Notes: a model not told the origin generated them from the sequence alone. Shown: positions 1 to 12,106, counted from the first letter of the stretch. The stretch: DNA of 64,000 bases from Saccharum officinarum (GCA_020631735.1 CM036162.1:91312401-91376400); one strand, 5' to 3'. A program made the numbers and translations.

Positions 1-2634
1 TAAGCAAGTGCCGAGATGGGAGATGCTCACCAAGCGAGTGTCATCTGTCAAACACTAACCTAAGTGTTCGATCCCAGGCAAGCCCCGGTGAAAGGTCTTT
101 ATGTGGTTTTAGTAATTGAGTGATAACCTTAGGTGGACTAATTGTGTTTATGTGAGATACACAGGGAATTAGTCCACAGGTGGTGGTGTCATGAAGGAGC
201 TCATTGCATATGAGACATGACATTGAGTCATATGACCAAGGTGGCGAAGATCAAGATGAAGCTTGGCTTGATGGACCGGTTGCAAGTGTAAAGGGCAAGT
301 CGGAGGCTTTGGAGCAATGGACCGTGGGACGGTGAAGCTTGAGCAAGACTTGGCGCCAATGGACCGACACAATGGTGAAGAGCAAGTGAGGTCAAGATCG
401 ATGGACCAACAAGGTCACATGATGATATGAAGTGGATCATATCATTTGTGATATGGTTGGTACATGTGTTGCATCAACGTCGGACGTGATGGAGTGGAAT
501 GCGCAAGGCAAAGGTATAACCTAGGGCATTTCCATTTCACCGGTCATATGTGTGTAGAGATGTTGATGACCGGGTTTAGGATAGATGGCCATACTATTAA
601 GAGGGGCAAACTTATTTGTATATCGGTCATCTAGTGCCATTCGAGTGATCTAACTTTGCATGCGTGCTAGGATCGAGTGGTGTGGCAAGTTGAGTGGCTA
701 ACTCCTTCAAGAAAATGATTGTGAAATGCTAACACACGTGCACAAGGTGGTGAACACTTGTTGGTGTTGGCACATTTGTGAAGGCAATGGAGCTTGAGCG
801 GATGAGAGCGCCGCTAGTGTTTTCGAGGAATTGAAATCACTAATTTCCTTTACGCCAAAGGTTGGATGAAGCGGTGAAGTCACAGGAGATTTCTCTGCTA
901 AAAACCAGGCAACAGACGTTGGCTTCGCAGGCGTCAGACGCTGGACCCAACGTCTGGTGCTAAACCCTAGCGACGCTATGCTGGCGAGGTGCACTAGTGC
1001 GTTTGTTGCTCAGGCGAGGGACGCGTGATGTCAGCATATGTTGAGGCTGTACTAAGGCGACGTAGAAGCTAGAGCATCAGACGTGGCGGTGTTGGAGTGA
1101 TAGACACCGGGGGTCAGCGTCTGGTGGAGGAGACATCAGTTGTTCGCGAGGCAGTGTGGCACTGAGTGCTCAATAGACGCTGATGTCAGCGTCTAGTGAT
1201 GGAGCGTCAGACGCGTCCGTCGACCGAGCATGAAAACAAACCTCTCTGGAGTGCGTCTGTTGCTGTGGCCGCGCGTCCGACGGCAAGCACCTGACGCATC
1301 TATCGATCGGTTGCTGAACGAGTTGAGTTCCTAGTGACCGTTGAAGTTTAACGGTCCATATTCAATCGAGGACATGTGGCAGCGATCGAGCAGTGTTGAT
1401 GGAGAAGCGTCGAACGCCGAGCACGTCTGTTGCAGGCGTGACAGACGCGTCTATTGCCCCCGAAAAAGGCCCAGTGAAGGGGCAACGGCTATATTCGTTT
1501 GTGGGGTTATAAATAGAAGTGGTGGCTAGCCTTGGCTGGTGCTTGGCACCTTGGGACTTAGTGTCCATGCTTTGGGAGTGCTAGGAGAGCCTCTAACTCA
1601 CTTGTGCTTGAAAGAGTGCAAATCGATTACGAGTGAGTGTGATTCTAGTGCATTGCATCGTGAGGATTGCATCGAGTGGCACTAGGTGTTCGAGTTGCAA
1701 GCCGGTGGTGTTTGTTACTCTTGGAGGTTGCCACCTCCTAGATGACCTGGTGGCTTGAGGCTCCGTCAAAGCTCGCAAGAAGATTGTGCGAGGCTCCGGA
1801 GAAGCTTTGTGAGGGGCATTGTGCTCGCCCCGTGGGAGCCACGAAGAGCAACTCTAGTAAAGCGAGACGCGAAGGGTGATAAGTGGTACGGTCGGGTCAA
1901 GTGCTAGAGCTTGTGGCTTGGAGGATCCCCATCTTGTGAGTAGATGAGCGGCACCCGCTGTGGACCTACAAGTTGGTGCATTGCCACAACGAGAAGAGCA
2001 AGAGGACCTACGGCAGCCTTGGAGCTTGTCTCAACGGGGACTAGCGTATTGGCAAACACGTGAACCTCAGGATAAAAATCATCGTGTCAACCTTGTTCAT
2101 CCCATTGGTTTGAAATCTCCGAAACACAAGTTTGTATTACTTTTATTTTATATACATAATGCTTGTGTAGTTGCTCTTGTAACTAGGTTGCTTGTGTAGC
2201 TAGAAGTAAGCTCCCCTTGCGTGGCTAATTTGGTTTGTGTAACCTTGTTAGTCACATTGTTTAGTTTGTGTAGCTAAGTATTTTGCGCTCTCTAATTTGG
2301 CATTGGTTGCCTCGTTATTGAGCATTGCTAGTAAGCTTAGGGCCTTTGTGCTTTTGCTTACTAGAATTGTGTAGGAGCTCCCCCGGTGCTTGAAGTACTA
2401 GTTGCATAGGTTTATATGACCTTGCAAGCTAGAATTGTTTAGGTGAGCTCTTGATAGGAAGACACCTTATTTGCTTGATTAGGATATTTTGTAAGGTGCT
2501 AGAGTTGTAGATAGAGGGGTGTAGTCTTGGCTAAACTGATAAGTTTTATTCCATATTTGTCTCGGTTAGCTGACGTGTTTAAGTTTTATAAAGGACTATT
2601 CACCCCCCCTCTAGTCTGCCATCTCGACCCTACA
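1..2634 (+). mobile_element. copia (SIRE/Maximus-like) LTR, left end outside or unresolved
   Basis: No open gene is present. The stretch reads like a long grass copia LTR: repeated short modules around 900-1460 of the type 'gcgtcagacgctgg', a TATA box near 1508 followed by a leader-like region, and a right end with the pyrimidine-rich 'attcaccccccctctag' block and 'ctcgaccctaca', ending in CA at about 2634. That right end is characteristic of SIRE/Maximus-type LTRs in grasses (family knowledge). No primer-binding site follows at 2635, so this is a 3' LTR or a solo LTR rather than a 5' LTR. The left terminus was not found. Short open frames inside it look like chance frames. Confidence 0.55.
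1508..1516 (+). promoter_or_regulatory. TATA box of the copia LTR
   Basis: The motif tataaatag stands in a GC-richer context about 1.1 kb before the LTR right end, the usual place for the U3 promoter of a long LTR. The call is by motif only. Confidence 0.4.
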
Positions 2635-4132
2635 CCCGGAGCATTCTAAGCCTCCTACTTTATAAAAGCAATTGAGTATATATATATGATATATATGTAT
2701 TGTTGCATTAAGTTATAGGAGTTGATTAGAAACACTTGCTGCATATATACCTTTTCCTTGTCACGTAAATATGCCTAGAATCCTATTTTTGGTTCTGGAT
2801 CAAAATTATTGCTTAGTCATGCTTAGACCGGTAGAAGTCAGGTGATTTCCTGTCACCTGCGAGATATATGTGGATACCTGGTTATGGTTGGCTATAATTG
2901 TTATCATGGAAAATAACCAAATGTTGATGGATAAATGGAGACCGGGCGGAGTCTTATAGGGTTTTGGACTATAGTGATTCTGTCTGTGACAGTTAAGGAC
3001 TGACCGTTGCTCGTTCCTCTTGTCAGAATGCATTCCTCATATTTAGCTGGCCGAATAAAGTACCTTTCGACCGCGAAGCTCGTGACACTATTTAGGCCGG
3101 GATAAACTCAGGCTGACAGACTGGTGTTGAAGGGGGTAAGACAGGGACACAAAGAGTGAGTCCAAGGGTAGGCTAGGTCCTGATTCCTGGCAGTTAGGAG
3201 GCCCCTAGATAGTGCGGTCCATGATTGTTATCCTGCGATGTTTACCTGAATGGTGTCATTGGTGATGTGTATCTCACTTGATCGGTGAGTGTGGTTCATG
3301 TGAGGAATAAATCACCAACTGGTTATGAATCAATTTGAATCACCATCTCTCCTGGATAGTGAGCACTTGACTCGAGCTATGACATCGTAGTAATGATGAT
3401 GGAACACGGATGGTTATGTGGATTATATTGGAAATGCTAAAACCGGTATGGTAACTTTGATGTTAATGGTTAATCAAGTGATTGATTTAGCATAGATGCT
3501 TACCTAGATTAACAGGTTATAACAAAGATGATGCAAAAGTATTTAAAATGGTTTATTCATGATAACTTATGCTTTTCGCAAATGAGTCAAGCTAGCCCAC
3601 TAAAAGAAAGTTTTACATACTCCTTGGTGTCATGTTATTTCTGGTTTATGACGGGTAAGTCTAGCTGAGTACCCATCGTACTCAGAGTTTATTCCCACTT
3701 ATTGCAGGTTGTGATGTATCATGGCTACTGCAAGAATTGGATGGCTCCTACTATAGTGGCGGAGTGTGATCATGGGCATGATCCTTCTGAGTTATCTTAT
3801 CTCTAATGCTTTTGTGGAAGTTGACCTTGGTACTAGTATGTATTTGAAATAAGGGTAATGTTGATTTCAACCTACTTTGCTTCCGCTACTTTTGAACTTG
3901 AGTTGTAATAACTCTATTGAACTCCGATCTATGTTGTATTACTTATGAAATAGATGTGACATGTGACTTGTTATGTTGAACCACTACGATCTTGGCTTGT
4001 ATGTTAGTTGGTTTGAAATCCCTCGTGATTCCATTGGACTACCGGAGTTATAGGAGTTTAAGTACAGAAATTTAATTACTCCGGCAATTATTTGTGTACT
4101 TTTGTTCTTATAATTTGGGCGGTTCCGTTACA
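2635..4132 (+). mobile_element. gypsy-type LTR fragment (Tekay/Del-like)
   Basis: No gene is present. The text has hallmarks of long grass gypsy LTRs: the 'gagtacccatcgtactcagag' block near 3667, a 'gcaggttgtgatg' segment near 3705, and a right end 'gggcggttccgttaca' closing in CA at 4132. No primer-binding site follows, so it is probably the right part of a 3' or solo LTR, cut on its left by the copia LTR. The left end and target duplication were not found. Assignment to the Tekay/Del clade is inference from general resemblance. Confidence 0.45.
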
Positions 4133-4600
4133 AGGGAGTACAATGAAAGTGAAGGCAGACCGATGCCAACAGAGGACCAGTCACTTTTGACTGACATACG
4201 GGGCCCAACAACTTTTGTAAACTCTGCCTCCTATCTATATAAGGCGCTACAAGTGATCTCTCTCACGTTTAACCAAAAAAACACATATGCACAAGCTCGT
4301 TTTGCACTCTGCGTGTGCTTCTCACAAGTTATAACTCTCTCAGATCCTTTCTTCAACCTCAGGAACCCTAGCCTCTCATTTGTAACCCTATCGCTAACAT
4401 TAAGTCTTTGGTGGTCGAAACACGATCAGATCTTCAATGGACAACGGTGCGTTGCTTGAACCGGTATAAATTAGAGTCTATGAGTGCAAGCCATTAACGC
4501 TAAATTTACTAGCTGGTGACACAAAACACCGACAATTTTTTCCTCTTGTATGAGTTTTGTTCCGCTAATATAAGCCATCAATCTTAGTTAGAACACCGTA
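4133..4600 (+). promoter_or_regulatory. orphan promoter-like stretch with TATA box
   Basis: A TATA box (tatataagg, 4236-4244) is followed by a C/A-rich leader containing 'aaccctag' near 4370 and an ATG at 4438 that opens only a very short frame. It looks like the promoter and leader of a gene whose body is missing or unrecognised. It directly abuts the gypsy LTR end at 4132. No coding sequence could be supported. Confidence 0.25.
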
Positions 4601-7600
4601 AATACCAATATGCCATTGGAAGGATGCGGGCTAAAGCTGAAGAATTATTGTCAAATAGCTTATCCTAAAGAATTGTTGTCCAATAGCTCATCCTTCAAAG
4701 AACCAGTTGGGCCAGTAAAGTGGCAGAATCTAGCTAAAGCTATAGGTCTCTCTTGTGAGATGTGAGTAGATTTGGTTTGTGATTTCTTATTCCAATGACC
4801 ATAGGCTGTGAACTGAGGGTTGCTTTTCTTAGCTCTAAAATGAGGGATATGTCTCATTCGAATGCTTGTCTTAGTTAAGGCAGGAGCTTTGCCCTATAAC
4901 TATAATCTAGTCTAGAAAAAGAAGCCAGAAGAGAAAAGAAATAAAGCAAGCAAGCTACAAAGTCGAGAGGCTTCATATACGTGCACGATGAATTAGTCAG
5001 GCCTATGCATATACGCTTTACATGCTTGGCCTAAATAGAAAATTTTTAATTATTTCAATAAATCTCAAAAGCTCATTCATATAATACGGGATTGGAGAAC
5101 TTTAGCCCCATTATGCTAGTTGCAGTGGAGGATGACATGCTTAAATAAAAAAGGCCACTTCACTTTAGCAAGTCTAGTGTGTGGAGAGAGAAGAGAACTC
5201 CATACGCTCTCGCTTGCTCACCTCGCTAGGCTCAGATGTTGGACCAAGGCACCTACGTGAACGGTCTGCTGAAATTATGCCTATAACCTTGAAGGAGCAT
5301 TTTGGTTGTCTGGCACCCTGACCTTCATTGTAGTCTCTCCATCTTCAGTGCCTAAGTGCACCGATAATTGGGAGAGCATGTTTCTAGAACCTCTTGCCCT
5401 TTGCAACCCTACACCGGTAGAGGGCAAATAAGGTTTTTTTGGAAGCACTTTCGCGTCTTATGCTCACGACCTCTAGAATGATTTGTCTTCTATCCATGTC
5501 AGGTGATGCCGCTATCATCGTCTTCGTCACCAGCTCCTTCAATTCCGTCTTTGCTAACTTCATCAACAACATCGTCACTCCTACACCACTAGCCACAACT
5601 CTTCCACCACCAGCCACAACGTATTCACCTGCAAACGAGAAGTATTTACACCACAATCCGATCTGTGTTATTTTTATATGTCTATTGGTTCTATCTTACT
5701 GTTGTTTATATTGATGTTGTTCGGTTCAGCTTGTACGTTAATGTTTTACATGTTAATATATGTGTTCATCATGATTTATGTTCTAAAATTAATCATAAAC
5801 TTGCCTAATTATTCAACAGTTTTATCCCCTCAAAGTTCATATACACACTAGAAAGCACGCGCGCGACGTTGCCGCGCGTTCGTTTGTGTTGGGCCAGTGT
5901 TTGAGCATGCATGATTACACGGAGACCATCAGTACGAGGAGCAGCCCATACTCCTTCGCTGTTTTGTTGATATAAAGGATTGCATACATATTGTTGTGTA
6001 CTAATTATCTTTTGTAATGAAGAGGTGGATAATTTAGATGGAAAAATAGAGGTTACTTTATGCAAAATTGGAGGTTGCTTTTTTTTACAATGAAGGAGTT
6101 GGTTAATTTTTTTTGAACATAATCGATTCAACAATTATTATTATAGCACCGATGATTATATAATTTATAATAAAAGTTAGATGTTTCTATTTTTTGTCAG
6201 AATATCTAGCAATAATCTATTTTTTAACGTGTTTGGTAATAGTTAACATGATTATCTATTTTTTGGGCTACATTACTATTTTTGATGGACTGTTATTTCG
6301 TATGTGGCGTAATTGTTATGTGTAGGCGAACATATTTTTTAGGATTGTAAAGCCGCTAAAATTACTCAACCATTTTATTTTATGTGTGGTATGGGTAAGC
6401 TACCATTAAAATTTTATAGCAATTGGAATAAAGAAACTAACTCTATTAATTATTTATAGAAAACTCTAGAGAAATATAGATCCACATTTCTTGCAATAAA
6501 ATTACACTAAAACATGTGATGTTATGTGTTTACAGTGCAGTGCTAGTTGTGTAGAGTTCAACAAACTTGGTTTGGCATTTTTCTATTTTTATTTGATTTG
6601 TTATGATTTTTATATAGTTTCAGTCGATTTAGATAAATAATAAATTTGCTAGAAAATAGAAAAATGACGTCGGGCTGAATTCGGCCTACCAAGGCCCATG
6701 CCCGGCGACAAACAAGCCCGAGCGGGGAGGCAGCCCAGCCCATAAAACAGGCCCACACACGGAGTCCTAGATTCTAGGCTGATTTTCGTAAATTTTGAGG
6801 TTTTTTTTACAAAACAAACTAAGAGAAGGCTTGGACTGCGGGTTGATTTTCATAAAGTTTGAGGGTTTTTTCAAAAAAAAAAAATCAAATCTCGCACAAT
6901 CTAGGCCGTCGACGCACCCGATCCGACGGCCTGAAATGGGCAGGCGACGTGGCCTGCTTCCCTGGCAGAGTCTTCCCTACGGATTCGTTATGGAGAGATA
7001 TCTACACGTATGGATGGATGGCCCTCCAAGGAAAAAAAAAGTACAGATGGATGGCCGCTGGGCTCCTACGGGCTGGAAATTGCTGCAGGCCCACCTAGCA
7101 GAAAGACGCTCACGCATGAAGACCAGCTCGGCCCAAACCAGGCCCACTGGTGATTAGAAATTCCGTATTAGGGCCTTGAATCTTCTTGTTCAACAATAAT
7201 AAAATCCGGACGGACAATTCAATTGAAGGCCCACAAAACTCATACTAGTTGCGTCATCTCGCTGTCATGTCCTGCGTAATAATCCATGAAAGGTGCCTGC
7301 CTGCCGGCGAGTTTACCGGGCTGACCGACCGCTCTCGTGGTGGTGGCGTGGTTTACGGGTCAACTCCATCGACGGCCCAGAATTGAATTGGATTCATGTG
7401 TCCTGTTATGCACGAACGTACGGTGCAGTATTATTTCGGCGAAGTTGTTCACTAACGACGACATTTAATTTCCGTCAGGTGTGCCGTATAATATTTCCAC
7501 TAATAATCGTTGCACTCCCCCGGCATGATTGGACCTCACGTTGTACCATGTGGGCGCAAATCCGTAGAAGCGTGTAGAGCTTCGCGAACGAAGCAATGTG

Positions 7601-7880
7601 ATAGCTGTTTGTTGCATCGATCGACGACGGAGGTGCAGAGAAAGAGGAGATTCTTGACACTGCATTGCAAGTGCTTAGACTTGGAATGCACTGAAATCAG
7701 GTCGTTGTGAACGTTGTGGTCACATGCGGCTACTGCAGTCAACTTCTTTGAAATGGTCGTAGCAAAATTTCCGAATTAAGCATCCACATACATTGCATGC
7801 GTTTGCACTCTCACATGATCACGCCATCGTGGCCATGGCTACCATAATTAGCAGCTCGAGCGGAAAGTTCCCTCCCCTCG
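4601..7880. other. intergenic, no gene recognised
   Basis: AT-rich sequence with only short overlapping frames on both strands (for example around 5384-5714), which conflict with each other and match no family I know. 5800-6500 is strongly AT-rich. From about 6660 the sequence becomes more balanced and probably forms the distal promoter of the gene at 7998. No complete mobile element with terminal repeats was found. Confidence 0.4.
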
Positions 7881-7889
7881 CTATATAAA
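7881..7889 (+). promoter_or_regulatory. TATA box and telo-box of AIR12-like gene
   Basis: ctatataaa lies 117 bp before the start codon and runs directly into 'aaaccctaa', a telo-box-like element common in plant promoters active in dividing cells. The leader then continues pyrimidine-rich to the ATG at 7998. Confidence 0.65.
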
Positions 7890-7997
7890 CCCTAACCACG
7901 CACGCTCCTTCCCCAGCACGTACTCCCGTCCCCGTCCGCGCGCCCCTCACATCACAGCTCAGGCTTCCATACACACAGTCGTCCGCTCCGCTCCGAG

Positions 7998-8795
7998 ATG
8001 GCCTACGCGACGCCGCAGCATGGGCGCGCCATCCTTGCCCTGGCCGTCGCCCTCCTCCTGGCCTCGCCCATGGCAACAACGCGCGCCGTAGCGGCCGCGG
8101 CGGCCACCAGCGGGTGCGAGGGCGACAAGCTCCCCGCGGGGAAGAGCTACGCGCACTGCGCCGCGCTCCCGTACCTCGGCGCCAAGCTGCACTGGACCTA
8201 CGACGCCAAGACGGGGTCGCTGTCCGTGGCGTTCGTGGCCAAGCCGGCGGGCGGCGCCGGCGGCTGGGTGTCGTGGGCGATCAACCCGACGGGCGACGGC
8301 ATGAAGGGCGCGCAGGCGCTGCTGGCCTTCAAGGGCGCCTCGACCTACGTCGTCAACACTTACAACATCACGGGGTACAACCCGCTGGTTGCCCCCACGC
8401 CAATCGCGTACAAGGCCACGGACCTCGCCGCCGACGAGAGCGGCGGGGAGGTGCGGATCTACGGCAAGCTGCAGCTGGGCCCGGGTCTGGAGAAGGTGAA
8501 CCACATCTGGCAGGTGGGTTCCAAGGTGACCAACGGCGCGCCGGCCGAGCACGCGTTCGACAAGCCCAACCTCCAGGCCAAGGGCAAGCTCGTGCTCTCC
8601 GGCGCCGCGCAGCCCTTGGAGGCGGCGGCGCCGGCGCCGGCCCCCTCGGACGCCGCCGGTGCTTCGCCGCCGAAGGGCGGAGGCGTTGGAGCGGCCCCGT
8701 CTGGCGGGAAGTCGGCGGCTGCTGTGGGCACCGCGTACGTGTCTGCTCCGGTGCTCACGCTGCTGGCATTGGCGGGTTTCTTATTAGCAATGTAA
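7998..8795 (+). CDS. AIR12: AIR12-like GPI-anchored DOMON cytochrome b protein
   Basis: Single-exon gene of 265 residues. The predicted product is an apoplastic, plasma-membrane-anchored b-type cytochrome of the AIR12 (auxin-induced in root cultures 12) family, which exchanges electrons at the cell surface. Layout: N-terminal signal peptide (about 1-33, hydrophobic ALAVALLLASP), one DOMON domain (about 45-200), a Pro/Ala/Ser/Gly-rich linker (205-243), and a hydrophobic C-terminus (about 246-265) that fits a GPI-attachment signal. Met102 (in GDGMKGA) and His169 (in VNHIWQ) fit the two axial haem ligands known for Arabidopsis AIR12. Cys40 and Cys54 lie near the mature N-terminus. There is no cytochrome b561 membrane core, so this is the DOMON-only form. 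The ATG at 7998 is the first in frame after the TATA box and precedes the signal peptide directly. Codon third positions are very GC-rich, as is common for intronless grass genes. The family call is firm; the physiological role is inferred. Confidence 0.9.
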   Translation: MAYATPQHGRAILALAVALLLASPMATTRAVAAAAATSGCEGDKLPAGKSYAHCAALPYLGAKLHWTYDAKTGSLSVAFVAKPAGGAGGWVSWAINPTGDGMKGAQALLAFKGASTYVVNTYNITGYNPLVAPTPIAYKATDLAADESGGEVRIYGKLQLGPGLEKVNHIWQVGSKVTNGAPAEHAFDKPNLQAKGKLVLSGAAQPLEAAAPAPAPSDAAGASPPKGGGVGAAPSGGKSAAAVGTAYVSAPVLTLLALAGFLLAM

Positions 8796-9390
8796 CGTTT
8801 TGCTATCATCTTTCATCTCTCGTGGACACGTAGTTATTGGTGACACACGTACGCTGACGAGCAGCAAAGATGATGCACACAGGAGATTATTGGCATCCTC
8901 TTGCTAGGTGATGCATATGCCTCCAATTAGCTGTTGCCTGTTGGCGTATGTTCGGTTTCGGTATCTGATTTACCACTGTATTTTGTGTTGTGCTGAGAGC
9001 TGAGTGTAGTCTCATTCTTGAATATGGCAGAGCTCCTGTCCCGGTTAGTAGGATTATTTCTTCTTCTCTTCTTCATTTTTTGCCTGAAAGAAGAAGAAAA
9101 AGATTATTGTTCCATCCAATTCATGAGTAGATCACTACAGCTTACTGGATGAAAATTTGGGCAACGGCTGACTTTTCATTGATGCTACGCGATTAAGGTA
9201 AATCTGAAGCGTGTTGGTTGATCCGAGACGAAGCATTGATGCTGCAGCCCGCAGCTTAAAAAAAGCATTTGTGTTGCCGGTTCCGTCCGGCGCGGGAGAT
9301 GGTAAACGAGTATGCACCGCACTGCACGTGATCGATCGATGCCCTGGAGTCAGATCAGAACCAGATCCTATGACTGTGGCGTTGTTATTG
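8796..9390 (+). other. 3' flank of AIR12-like gene
   Basis: Presumed 3' UTR and downstream DNA. AT-rich, with several T-rich runs and no strong poly(A) signal that I can single out. No further gene is seen. Confidence 0.4.
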
Positions 9391-9630
9391 AGGCTTTAGA
9401 TGCACCCAAAAGTTAGAATTTTTTCATTCTCTCCATCACATCAATTTTTAGCCGCTTGCATGGAGTATTAAATGTAGGTAAAAAAATAACTAATTACACA
9501 GTTTAGTTGTAAATCATGAGATGAATTTTTTGAGCCTAGTTGTTCCACGATTGAACAATATTTATCAAATAAGACGAAATTAATACTATTCATCGGGTTG
9601 AATTTTTTTGCAATCTAAACGTAGCCTGAG
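9391..9630. mobile_element. MITE, family A copy 1 (Tourist/hAT-like remnant)
   Basis: About 240 bp with imperfect terminal inverted repeats: 'aggctttagatgca' on the left, and the right end reads 'aggctacgtttagattgca' on the other strand. The internal 'gcatggagtattaaatgtagg' and 'gagcctagttgttcca' blocks recur in the copies near 10555-10750 and 53392-53669. The superfamily is uncertain and no clear target duplication was found. Confidence 0.5.
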
Positions 9631-9645
9631 TTCGTCGCTCCCTAC

Positions 9646-9921
9646 CAGGGATGAAAACGGTACGGATATTTTCCGACCGTATTCGAGACCGAATCCGTTT
9701 AGAGAGGTTTTAATCCGTCCGTATCCGAGTCCGGATATTTAACATCCGATACCGTATTCGTATCCGAATATTTAAATCACATATTTATGATGTCGATATC
9801 CAATCGTATCCTATTCGGCATTTTTTATACTATCCGTATTCGAATCCGAATCCGGACATAAATATGAAAACAAATACGATATCAGTGATATCCGTCCGTA
9901 TCCGATCCGTTTTCATCCCTA
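9646..9921. mobile_element. hAT-type MITE with 8-bp target duplication
   Basis: A 276-bp element with terminal inverted repeats cAGGGATGAAAACGG / CCGTTTTCATCCCTa and a body rich in 'tccgtatccg' motifs. It is flanked by the exact 8-bp duplication CTCCCTAC (9638-9645 and 9922-9929). An 8-bp duplication is the hAT signature. It encodes no protein. Confidence 0.85.
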
Positions 9922-10554
9922 CTCCCTACGCTTGAACTGGCCTGGGTAAGGCAGCTCTTAAATTTAGTTCCATTTAGTCTCATTTTGTTAATTTTTTTTG
10001 CCAAACACTCTAGCTAAATGGAACTAAATGGCATTTAACCAACTAGTGACCCAAAACTTGCTAAAAGGGACTAAAAGCCACCCTGGATAGGGGTGCCCCT
10101 CATAATCGTCCTGTCCGAGCGCCAACCCTATCTCTCCACTGGGCCTCGCCCCCGAGCTCGCTGCCGCCCGTGGACTGAGATTGGGTGACTTTGCTTCAGC
10201 AAGTCACGACGTAACTTTCCCATGACTATCCACCGTCCAAATGGCATCGAAGGGCTAGTAGCGTTTCAAAGCATGGGGCTTGGTCTTTTCACCCGTAAAG
10301 AAGCTTGCGGGGTGCTGGAGGTCCGCACGCCTGCTCCGGGTACCGTGTCCGGTTCAGTATCTCATTGAATTAGCTGCCTCACAGCCTACAATTTGCATTG
10401 CTAATATTTGTTCTTACCAAAATTAAAAGCATAAAAGATGGAAACAGATTCATCGATCCTTCCAATTCCTTTTCTTTTATTAAACCATTCTGATCGAGCA
10501 CACCGTATGGCATTGGCAATGCGCTACCCTGGTGTCACGTGAGGATATCGCACG

Positions 10555-10750
10555 GGGTGTTCGAATATATTAATAAAAAAATAAATTACAGAATCCATTG
10601 GTAATACGCGAGACGAATTTATTAAGCCTAATTAATCCGTCATTAGCACATGTTTACTGTATCACCATATTGTTAAATCATGGACTAATTAGGTTTAAAA
10701 CATTCGATGGGACCGCGATTAAAGTTTAGGAGGTGAAACCAAACACCTCC
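10555..10750. mobile_element. MITE, family A copy 2, nested in the MULE
   Basis: Carries the family A signature: 'gagacgaatttattaagcc' followed by 'taattaatcc', and later 'catggactaattaggtt', with ends around 'ggtgtt' and 'aacacctcc'. It is similar to 53392-53669. Confidence 0.5.
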
Positions 10751-11012
10751 TTATTTGTCTTCCTCTAATAAAACAAAATGTTGGTCAACAAAAAACTTTG
10801 AAAAAATATAGAGCATGCACATATCTTATTTTGAAGTCACCACACTAGCGAGGCTCGCTTGGTAAATGCGGTCAAAGATTAGCCTAGCCTAGTTTACGCT
10901 CAGGTCGGCTGGCATCTAAAATTGTGTTCGCAAACAAATACTTTACCAAGTGCCTCCAGCGATACCATGATATGCAAGACAAGCTGAGAAGTCAAATATT
11001 TTCAACTTTCAG

Positions 11013-11125
11013 TCTGTTCATTTCGCTGGTTTATTGTGGCTGAAAGTACTGTTCGCTGATTTGTTGTGAGAGAAAAACACTGCTGGATGTCTGCTGATTC
11101 CGCTGATAAGCTCAAACGAACAAGG
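11013..11125. mobile_element. MITE, family B copy 1, nested in the MULE
   Basis: Begins 'ctgttcatttcgctgg' and ends 'ctcaaacgaacaagg', with internal 'tgagagaaaaacactg', which is the reverse complement of the 'tttttctctcaca' block seen in the other family B copies at about 36431, 37041 and 41151. Confidence 0.5.
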
Positions 11126-12106
11126 TGTTTTTATTGAGAATTACACAGTATAACGTAGACGCCCATACACACGCGCACTCACCCATATGAACACATATAC
11201 ACAAACCATACTTTTATGAGCACCTCCGAAGGACTAAGCGACTGAGGCGGCAGATCTTGAGTTTTACGAAGTCACCACAGACGCCTCGTTGTCGACAGGA
11301 CATCGCCTACCACTGAAAGCATAACGCCGTTAAATCCTGAAATAAATCCAGAAAAATACGAGTACCCGTGTCAAGACCAAATACATTCTAAGACTATTAA
11401 TATTTATTGTACATAATTAGTATCCTTAGATGAATGAATATACTTTCATAATAAACTATAGTTTTTATAAACCTAATTAAATTTGAAGATATTAGATTGT
11501 CATAATTATTTGAAGAATCTTTTTCCGTATTTTATGGTTTTAATTTTGGTAAGAATAAATATTAGCAATGGAAATTCTAGGCTGTGACTGTGAGGCAGCT
11601 AATGCAATCTGAGTTTCTGAACTGCACACCGTACTCGGAGCAGGCGTGCGGCCCCCGCACCACGAAGGCTTCTTCACGGGTGAAATGATCAAGTCGCATG
11701 CGTAGAAACGCTGGTAGCCCTTGGATCTCAGTTGGACAGTGGATACTCATGAGAAAGTTACGTTGTGACTTGCTGAAGCAAAGTTACCCAATCTCTGTCC
11801 GTCACCACCCGCTCAACCATTCGCTGCACCACCCGCCCAGCCGCCGGTGCTCACCGGTGCTCAGCCGCTCGCCGCACCACCCGTGCAGCCGCCGGTGCTC
11901 ACCGCATCACCCGCACCACACGCCCGCAAGACGGAGCCCCTGGCGCCACCACCGCTCGCCGCGCGCGCTGGGGACGGGACGACACCGGATCTCGTCGGAG
12001 CTTACCGGGCCAGGCGTGCGCGCTAGGGACGGGGCTCACCGGATCTCGCGCGTTGAGCTCTTCTTGACCGGACCTCGCTGGAGCTCACCGACAGGTAGGC
12101 AGGCAC

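Larger units (their letters stand above)
10172..11800. mobile_element. non-autonomous Mutator-like element (MULE) with ~260-bp TIRs
   Basis: Long terminal inverted repeats: 10172-10432 matches the reverse complement of 11545-11800, both beginning GGACWGAGATTGGGT and sharing blocks such as 'actttgcttcagcaagtcac' and 'gccgcacgcctgctcc'-like segments. There is no transposase frame inside. The interior holds two smaller MITE-like repeats (10555-10750 and 11013-11125). The expected 9-bp target duplication is not visible (flanks gccgcccgt versus gtcaccacc), so either the true ends differ slightly or the flanks have diverged. Confidence 0.65.

Noticed and set aside
2646..2700. tatatatata runs as a promoter
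   Set aside because: Simple AT repeat inside LTR-like DNA with no leader or coding sequence after it.
5384..5714. Two 90-residue frames on opposite strands
   Set aside because: They overlap each other, have no domain, and lie in DNA without promoter or splice signals.
8114..8833. A 239-residue Arg-rich frame overlapping the AIR12-like gene, and a minus-strand frame at 7959-8552
   Set aside because: Shadow frames of a GC-rich coding exon with no domain.
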